A stretch of 64,000 bases of DNA from Podospora bellae-mahoneyi (taxonomy: Eukaryota; Ascomycota; Sordariomycetes; Sordariales; Podosporaceae): the NCBI RefSeq assembly GCF_035222275.1, contig NC_085884.1:1550001-1614000 (forward strand), given 5' to 3'. Positions 57,132 through 64,000 of the stretch are shown one piece after another; position 1 is the first letter of the stretch; the number at the start of each line of letters is the position of its first letter. The notes beneath the pieces are model-generated. The model searched no databases and had not been told where the DNA came from. It saw only the letters and a list, made by a program, of their open reading frames with translations. A program made the position numbers and the translations under genes.

Positions 57132-58776
57132 GCTTTGCTCGAGATGATGGCCTACCTGAATGAGTTGCTTGGGGAGGTTTCAGACTGAGTTTGTTGACTC
57201 TTTCTAGAAAAGGTGTCATGGGGGTGGCTTAGGTTAGGCAGATGGTTTCATTCTCAGGCGTTAGTGCTCAATCGATTCAGGGATTCTTTTTTTCCTTCCT
57301 CTAAAAGTTTGATGTCGCTGCACATGATCATATATCAAAACCTTTGTGTCTTTCCTGTCCTTTCCTGTAAGCCTCAATTGCTGTGAGATGGGAAGTGATC
57401 ATACAGCCTGAACATGATTACACCAATTATAAACTTCAGACACATTTAGACCCGTTTGTATTGGCAAAACGACATCACAGAAACAGTCAGCTCCTCACTT
57501 CGAGTCCTTCGAACCGGGCTTCGCACCTCACGAGGAACGGACAACCATACTTCTCGCTCACCCCCTTGGGTCTGTCCGGGATCTTGCCCATTACAAGGGC
57601 CTCTTTTGCTTTGATATTCTGCTTGGATCGACATGATGGTACTCTTGCCAATCACTTCTGGAACAGACACTTGGAGCCCTTGGTCGTTTACATCAACAGA
57701 ACTTTCAACCCTAACGGTTATCTTTTAAAATAAGATAAATATTTGGATTAGTGAAGAGATTCGCTTAGATCGGTAAAGATAGTTGTTTGGATTAAAAAGC
57801 CGATACTATCAAAGTTGATATCCACCATTCAATACGATGTGGCGTGTTTGGTATCTTCTGTTATTTTGAGTCTCTCGCCGCGTTACTCCTAACTTCGGTA
57901 CAAAAGAACCTGACAACAAGTCATCATCTGCGAAGGCTTATTTGTTCCATGATCTCTTTGGGTGTTTTTTAGATAATGAAATGCCCCTTAGCTCTGCTAA
58001 AATGACACCGCATTGTTTATAGATTGGTTTTCCCATTGTTCTTCTACCTCGCTGCCAGGCTTATATTGCACATGCTATATAACTGACACATTTGGCACAC
58101 ACCCGGTGCTTCCGCTTATTATTTCTCCTCTTTGATATATATATTTTCAACCTTTAAAATCACACTATTTTACTAGGTGAGTGACCATCAGGCATTACGG
58201 AAACCCCTTTTGTAGTTTTTTCTCTTTATTTGTTACACCCTCCAAGTGTCATATTAGACACTTAGGGACATGAACGACACCCACAAAAGCTAAAGATGCT
58301 GAGTTATCTTTATGACTACCTGGATTTCGATCAGTTTGCCTAAGGCTCTGGCGTTTATTGAATTTATAACCCACATTCGATATTCCTCCCACCATATCTT
58401 ACCACACGGTAGCCTTAACCAGGCGCTAACGACCATCAAGACCAGAGAGGTCCCCGTCCATATCACAGGGATTGAACATGCTAACTAACTGCACAAAGTG
58501 TGGTTGCTCCTAGGATTCACCTGGTCCCACCTTTTGTCAGGCCCACACGTGGGTTACTCTGTAGTTTTAGGGCTTGTTTTTCACAGACTCGTATAGCTTT
58601 CTTTTTCTCTGTTAGGTTTCTATACCTACCAATGTAACCTACCTATATTCTGTAGCATTTGTGTAAATCTCCCTTAACTCGAGCAAGGCCAAAGCAAAAT
58701 CGTATAACCAACACACCAGCTCGCAAAACATCGATTTCCATTCCTATCCAGCCATCTGCCTTATTCATACCAGGAA
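57132..58776. other. Gene-poor AT-rich region
   Basis: Only short unsupported frames. The 58503-58610 stretch is the second copy of the segment inserted at 12357-12570. Confidence 0.5.
58503..58610 (+). repeat. Partial copy of the dispersed segment found at 12357-12570
   Basis: CTGGTCCCACCTTTT, GTCAGGCCCACA, TTTTAGGGCTTG and CTTTCTTTTTCTCTGT match 12384-12487 in order and orientation with small indels. Confidence 0.6.
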
Positions 58777-59265
58777 TCAAAAACCCAGGCGGGCCAACAA
58801 CTTATACAGGTGCTCCTCATCATCATTCCTGCATTCAATAATCACCTCCTCCGTCGGACGGGCCAAAATTTCCGCGTTGGTAACACGCCACGGCAAAATC
58901 GCACACAGGATCGCATCAACATCAGCCACCTTATCAGTCCCCTCAATAGTCCTCAGTCGCCTGACTCCTTCAGCCTCCAATGCCTCCTCCCATTCCCGTG
59001 CAACAACCCAATCAACTCCCGAGTCTGACTCGCTAGTAGATGGCAGGGAGGCAGGAAACCCATGGAGCTTTGCATCCCTCAACACTACCTCCCAACTCTC
59101 TTTGTCGCAGGACTAACCTCGAAATTGACCCCCAAGCCCGTCAAATGAGCGAAGAAACTCGTAAGAGGGGTGGGAGATCCAGGCAAAGTCGTAATCTATT
59201 AGGGCGGTTATGCGCCCCGACGTCTCGTCTAAATAAGACATTGGTTGGGCCTAGATTGGGCATGG
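58777..59265 (-). pseudogene. Truncated aminoglycoside-phosphotransferase-family gene, C-terminal part
   Basis: On the minus strand LDETSGRITALIDYDFAWISH and PSYEFFAHLTGLG (about 59245-59130) are the metal-binding and following blocks of the fungal phosphotransferase (APH) family. After a likely short intron, DAKLHGFPASLPST leads to the family's closing block RPTEEVIIECRNDDEEHLYK and LLARLGF at 58777. Just upstream, PNLGPTNVL replaces the catalytic HGD-type block (Asp not recognisable) and lies one frame off. The N-terminal half is missing. It looks like the 3' remnant of a dead gene. Confidence 0.6.
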
Positions 59266-60099
59266 TCAGCTATCGACAAAGACAAGGGACAAGAGTCTGA
59301 TATGGTTGGTATATCACTGAAATCACAGTGCACCACCACCTTGTCATCCTTACCGCTCAATAACCGATGAACTGCTCACATACTCTGTCAAAGGTTTGCT
59401 GTGTCTTCACAATAATTACTGACGACTGCATCGTGATATATCTCAGCACCGGCGTTGCCAGCTATCGAGTGCGAATGGGTAACATTCTCCAGTGCATTTG
59501 GCATTGAAACACCACCATTTCAGGGGGGAGCCCAACCCTCACAACGACAAACTGTGGGCTTATTTGTATGATTGTGAGTACCCATGGTCACACCGCCCCG
59601 CGCAGGATACTTACTAATTGTTTTTCCAGTTGGAATCTCCAGAATCAACACAGAGGAGACGAGACCAATGGAGAACAAGACACTTCCAATACCCGGCGAT
59701 GATAGGTGGATATGCTGTCCAGCTGGCTGTTTCCACCAACTTCACTGCCTGGTATGATTAGTGATTCTCTTATTCTTAGTCTTGAATCTTGATCGCTCAG
59801 GACTGGTTTCGCTGACATGCGGCAACAGAACATGATACGAAAGGGCATCTATCGTGGGGTTGACAAGTCAAAACACGGATGACTCGATGGGGATTGAGCA
59901 CATAGATCACTGCATTGATATGCTATGGCAAAGCATTATGGTTAGTCGCAATCATCGACCCCTCAACCTTCTGGATATCTAGGTATCTAACATGGCGACC
60001 CCTCCTTGGTGTAGTAGCCACATCACCCCCACCACTTTTGCTCGGATGTCACTAACACTCCCATGAAGGTCGTTGCCGAAGTCGTTCACACATGTCGTA
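59266..60099. other. Spacer between phosphotransferase fragments
   Basis: No supported gene. Some stretches look degraded but no family is recognisable. Confidence 0.4.
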
Positions 60100-60290
60100 G
60101 TTCTTCTAAGATTCAGCAATGGGCTTGGAACAGGCGACTTATGCATAAGGTGGACAAGGATACTGTCGTCAAGGATGATCCTCTCGGCTGTGGGACGTAT
60201 ACTTACACCCCGTGAAGGAAGCACATGCGTAGGTCTTTTGCGAGGGTTCAGGGATACAACCAGTCAAGGTATGTGTTTTTGTGGAAACAC
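60100..60290 (+). pseudogene. Possible phosphotransferase N-terminal relic
   Basis: VDKDTVVKDDPLGCG, then EAHA, a TAG, and VFCEGSGIQPVKV resemble the lysine-strand and EA-helix region of fungal APH proteins (VVK..., EAxAMxFV..., IPVPxV). It lies on the strand opposite to the C-terminal fragment at 58777-59265. Short and damaged, so only a suggestion. Confidence 0.3.
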
Positions 60291-60775
60291 TGCTGCGGTA
60301 GCTACGTGCGTGAAATTTGTTAAGCTTGCAGATTCATTTTCGATGACAAAAACACAGCCATGGAGCCCCTCCCCCCCCAAGGCTTGGTTTTCAAAAATGT
60401 CACCTGAACTGGGTGGGCCGCATTCTACACAGCACGCCGAATAAAATGTGCTTCTCGAAACCAGCATGTCAGGGATTCTCGAACACCTGCCCAGGCAGCT
60501 GGGCATAGTAAGTGCCTGGTTGTATGATTCTTCATCACCGTTCGGCAAACCCCGAGACAGCTACATATTGACCACCCCAGGGGCGGAGAGAGTCACCCGT
60601 GACATGGACTAAGGTATGGAATAAACCGTTTTCTTGGGCGGGACCAACGGGCATAACACATGCCTGGACACATGGCTGAGTCTTTGGGGGCTGTTTTCAA
60701 CTTGTAAGGACTGAGGTTAGGTACCTACCATGAGTGAAACTGGGATTCTAAAGTCCGGTTACCAATCCTTTCAGC

Positions 60776-61463
60776 ATGCATTCTTCCTCGTCTCAATTCG
60801 CACAGCTATCACCCACCACGCACGCTAAAAATTTTGTTATTTCGTTATTTCTGAATACTAATAAAGGTGTAGATCTGTTGTCGGACCTAGAGAGGTCGCC
60901 CATGAGGTTTGATGCTGAGCTGGGGGTGCCGTCTGTTTTCAAGGGACAACCCCGGGAAGAGCTCGATGATATGTGGGACTCTCCGGTTGACCGTACGTAC
61001 TCAAATGCCCTAAACACCAAGTTAGCAGTGTGAGCATGCTGATGCGAAGCTCGCAGAACCAATGATCTTGGTGAACAACGAAACACTTCAGGCGTTCGAC
61101 CCAACATCCAAGCCTACGAAAAGCGCAAATGGGCACTACTACGCCCCGGTGGAGGTTTTTTCATCAGCTCCACTGCTTGAATATATCACCCGAAAGTTCA
61201 TTTGGAGAAATCACTATCAGCATGTCGATACTTTCCAGGATCCGCTTGAAATAACCTGGGAACATGTTGATCGCTGCATCGAGCTTCTTCACCAGGTGCT
61301 CATGTGCCATGCCGATACTGGCCTTATCTTCTACACAGACCACGGGGATGCCCAGCCTGAGGCAGGTGTATCTACAGTTCACATGTGTCGTAATTTCTCT
61401 CGTATTGTCAATGGGGTCAACGAGCACGACTCCTTGCTCGAGATATTTGCTGAGATTCTTTGA
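60776..61463 (+). CDS. UstYa-like (DUF3328) protein with degenerate HxxHC motifs
   Basis: Exons 60776-60992 and 61057-61463, with a 64-base intron (GTACGT donor, CTCGCAG acceptor) that joins the frame exactly. The product is about 207 residues. FDAELGVPSVFKGQPREELD and MWD match the early block of UstYa-type proteins, and LHQVLMCHADTGLIFY and VHMCRNFSRI match the late block. UstYa relatives carry two HxxHC motifs needed for oxidative cyclisation of ribosomal peptides. Here the first is replaced by VFSSAPLL and the second reads HVDRC instead of HxxHC. The usual N-terminal transmembrane helix is also absent. It is either a non-catalytic divergent member or a shortened, decaying copy. The TGA lies only about 60 bases from the transposon-type tandem repeats. 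Confidence 0.6.
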
Positions 61464-61524
61464 GGGCCAGGTGATCGGGGGAACATGTAGATAATTAGGT
61501 ACTGTTAGAAACTGCTTAACGTAT

Positions 61525-61591
61525 ATTATAAGCGAGTCGTATATATAAGCGAGTCGTATATATAAGCGAGTCGTATATATAAGCGAGTCGT
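61525..61591 (+). repeat. 18-base tandem repeat, about four copies
   Basis: Units of TATATAAGCGAGTCGTA repeat between the UstYa-like gene and the pogo-type transposase relic. They may be part of the end of that transposon. Confidence 0.85.
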
Positions 61592-61651
61592 ACAGTCTCC
61601 ACCACGACGCGTCCTCCTTACACCTAACATCAATTTTTTCCACAACCCAAC

Positions 61652-61933
61652 ATGCCTCTTACTTCAAAGGAAGCCAGGATACTCTTAGCCTTTAAGGCAC
61701 TCCAAAAGGACGAAAAATTAAGCCTCCGATGCTATAGCTAAGCTTTATAACGTACTACCTATAACTCTATCTAACCGACGCGCCGGCCGGCTTATATAAC
61801 GTAATACTATATCTAAATCGAAAAAGCTTACTTAATCCGAAGAAGAAATTATTATTTATTATATTATTAAACTATTTATATAAACTTTTCTATTAAAATT
61901 ATATAATATAAAAAATATAATTAATTAACTATT
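61652..61933 (+). mobile_element. Pogo/Fot1-type transposase, 5' fragment, RIP-damaged
   Basis: The ATG at 61652 opens MPLTSKEARILLAFKALQKD and EKLSLR, the typical N-terminal helix-turn-helix start of fungal pogo-type transposases. After a stop the frame shifts by one base to AIAKLYNV, TLSNRRAGRL, then KSKKLT, SEEE, with TAA codons in between. From about 61860 the sequence becomes almost pure A/T. The gene is cut at about 61934, where the LTR begins. The stops are TAA/TAG and the base bias strong, as expected from RIP. Confidence 0.75.
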
Positions 61934-62352
61934 TGTCACAGTTAACCCAACGGCAGGCCGCGTAGTATGTGGGGCGCGGGGCGTTCCCAGCCAATCATTA
62001 AGGAAACCAGGAGGCAGCCAATCAAGGCTGGCCAGAAGTGCTACGGCGCCAAGAGGCCTGAGCAGTCTGCAGGATGCAAGATGCTACGGGTGATCGAAGG
62101 CATAGCACGATGAGCACTTCGCAGGATACAAAGTGCTAGGAGTGATCGGGGCCGTAGCAGGGCGAGCACCTCAGGGCCCCGAGGTCTATATATACGGAGG
62201 AACTAGCTGGTATAGATAGACAGTTCCGCAGTATGTAATTTAAGCTTATATTCACGGTATTTAGTATTTATATTAAGATATCTTGTCGTATACTATTTAG
62301 CTATACCGAATTAGGGTTATTTAGAAACAGCCTTCAATTAGTATCCCTTTCA
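61934..62352 (+). mobile_element. Long terminal repeat of a Ty3/gypsy element
   Basis: It begins TGTCACAG exactly where the pogo sequence stops, is GC-rich at first, holds a TATA-like TCTATATATACGG near 62184 followed by AACTAGCTGG, and is followed by gag. The 5' TG is clear; the 3' end is placed at CTTTCA (62352) only because an LTR should end in CA, so this edge is tentative. The second LTR lies outside the window. Confidence 0.6.
62069..62172 (+). repeat. Two 52-base tandem units inside the LTR
   Basis: 62069-62120 and 62121-62172 both start GCAGGATnCAA and end GAGCACnTC, with identical spacing and mostly transition differences. Confidence 0.85.
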
Positions 62353-64000
62353 GAGGTTTTAAATAGGGGTTCGTTATACGTTATATACTTACTTTAACTC
62401 TATTATAGATAAGTTAAAGACGTCTTTTCACTACTATAGCCGGACCTAAAAACGTTTAGATAAAAGGCGTCCCGCCTAACCTAAGTAATGAGGGACCTAC
62501 TACTACTAATATTTAACTTACTATAGAGTAAATAATATAGCGTTTTAAGGAACTTAAAGATAAGGCTTAGTAAATTCGAAAGTAAATTATTATTATATTA
62601 ACCTTACCTAAAGTAATACCTAAATTCCTAACACTAAAGCGCTATAAAAGAGGAAAGGTAAAGCTTAAAAGGTTTTTAATTTAATTTAAAACCTATTTTC
62701 GTTAATACTTAAATTAATTTATTAACGAAAAGTCGAAAATTATTTTCGCGGCTATTAAATTTAAAGATAGGACTCTCGTGTAGTTTAAGCTTATCTTTAA
62801 TAATTATTATAAGGAAAAACCGTCCGATTAAGAAAAAATTACTATAAAATATTTCGAGAACTACTATATTTTTAAAACTAAGCTTAAAAAGGTATTTAGG
62901 AAATATAATAAAGTAAAATACGCGTAAGAAAGGCTTATAAACCTACGTTAAATATATTTAATAATTAATTATATAACTTTATTTAAAATTAATAATTTAC
63001 GTAATATTATTAATAATAAAGGATTAATATAGCTTTTCTATAATAACCTTAAGGAAAAGGTAAAGGATAAGTTATATAAAGAGTCGAGGCCTAATACTAT
63101 TAATAAATATATCGCTATAGCTATACGGATCGACGATCGATAATTCTAGCGTTATACGGAGAAAAAGGGTAATAATAAAGGTTATTATAGTAATAAAAGG
63201 TACTTTAATAATAACCGCTTTAACGATAAATATAAAAAATAATACTTTAATATTAGTTATTCTGGTACTATATATTTAAGATTAATAAATATCGATACTA
63301 TATAATAGTAAAGGCTATAAGGCCGGGGCTAAAATAGAAATAACCTTAAGTATTTTAATTATAGTAAAGTAAAATATTTTAAAAAAAATTATTAAGTACT
63401 TAAGTAATTTAATTAAAAAAAAAAATCGTTATAATTATTATATCGAAAGGACCGAAAGTTATAAAGGTAGTAACTATCGGGTATTAATAAAGCGGATCGA
63501 TAGAATTAAAGGAAAATTCTAATTAATATATCGAATAAAAGGAAGTAAAGTTCTAGGAATTACGGAAAGTAATAAAAAGGCTAAAGGTAAAGTATAAGGA
63601 AAAAAATCTTTAAATATAAATATTATAAAATTAATTAATATAGATTATTATAGAAATTATTATAAAAATTATTAAAGGTAATAGTTTTACGTAAAAACCT
63701 ACTAAATAAATAATACTAAAAAGGTAGTACGGTAAGTATAGATTTACTATCTTATAGGATATATCGTGGCTTATAAAGCTCGTATATAAGAGCTAAAAAG
63801 AATATTAAAAAAGTAAAAAGGTTATTAATATTGGAATTATAAAAATATTAAAAGATATATTAATACCTATATAATATATATCCTATAAGGGAAATACGGT
63901 ATAACTTTATTTTAAATATCCGGAATATTGGAAAGTACTTTAGTTTTAATATATTATATATAAATATATAAAATATTATTAAAGTAAATTACTATATAGT
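62353..64000 (+). mobile_element. Ty3/gypsy retrotransposon internal region (gag and onward), RIP-destroyed
   Basis: Extremely AT-rich with no open frame above 60 codons. Yet gag is readable across stops: VKDKLYKESRP then INKYIAIAIRIDDR (about 63058-63140) matches the conserved end of fungal gypsy Gag (YIALAVRIDDR). At about 63350-63395 YFNYSKVKYFKKNY is a nucleocapsid zinc knuckle (CFNCGKxGHFKKDC) in which Cys and His codons became Tyr by G-to-A and C-to-T change. The element runs out of the window; protease and polymerase are not securely visible. Confidence 0.75.

Noticed and set aside
61525-61591. Tandem 18-base array considered as a CRISPR-like or telomeric repeat
   Set aside because: Units are contiguous without spacers and not telomere-like; the context is a fungal transposon end.
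62353-64000. AT-rich end considered as a centromere or mitochondrial insertion
   Set aside because: Recognisable Gag sequence and zinc-knuckle remnant identify a retroelement altered by RIP.

Overview
The window is nuclear DNA of a filamentous ascomycete, most likely a sordariomycete of the Sordariales type. The evidence is short 50-75 base introns with GTATGT/GTAAGT-like donors and CTAAC/CTGAC branch sites, single-gene (non-operon) layout on both strands, fungal-only families (HET, Clr5, DUF1996, DUF3632, UstYa-like, fungal rhodopsin-domain membrane proteins, HeLo-type incompatibility proteins), and AT-rich repeats carrying C-to-T/G-to-A damage typical of repeat-induced point mutation (RIP).

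Layout. 1-1075: 3' end of an amidohydrolase gene. 1388-4279: a broken coiled-coil/low-complexity gene. 5184-6605: an intact two-helix membrane protein. 6756-12608: an island of decayed self/non-self recognition-type genes: a kinase-ankyrin relic on the minus strand, a HeLo-type relic on the plus strand, a second kinase-ankyrin relic on the plus strand, and a degraded second copy of the 3' end of the membrane-protein gene, itself split by a 214-base insertion. 13288-15458: an intact HET-domain gene. 15636-18023: an MFS transporter and a convergent Rossmann-fold protein. 19924-21690: a Clr5-domain protein. 23683-27799: a second decayed stretch (HeLo-type relic, C2H2 zinc-finger relic, zinc-ribbon/coiled-coil relic).

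28349-54970 is mainly ordinary, intact genome: DUF3632 protein, a GPI-type RNase T1 homologue, acyl-CoA dehydrogenase, IRE1 (unfolded-protein-response sensor), Hel2/ZNF598-type ubiquitin ligase, a SWIB/DEK_C chromatin protein, an FAD monooxygenase, a rhodopsin-domain membrane protein, a secreted DUF1996 protein and a SNF2-type helicase with an unusual N-terminus. A Pol III-type (tRNA-derived) element sits at about 46350-46503. From 55 kb onward the sequence thins out to spacer, a small spliced gene, fragments of phosphotransferase genes, a UstYa-like gene with degenerate motifs and, from 61.5 kb to the end, a RIP-damaged pogo-type transposase interrupted by a RIP-damaged Ty3/gypsy element with a recognisable LTR and gag.

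The contrast is the main message: housekeeping genes are intact with clean introns, while nearly every recognition-type or mobile gene is broken. Coordinates of spliced genes span first to last coding base; exons are given in the text. All family names come from motif recognition by eye, without a database search.
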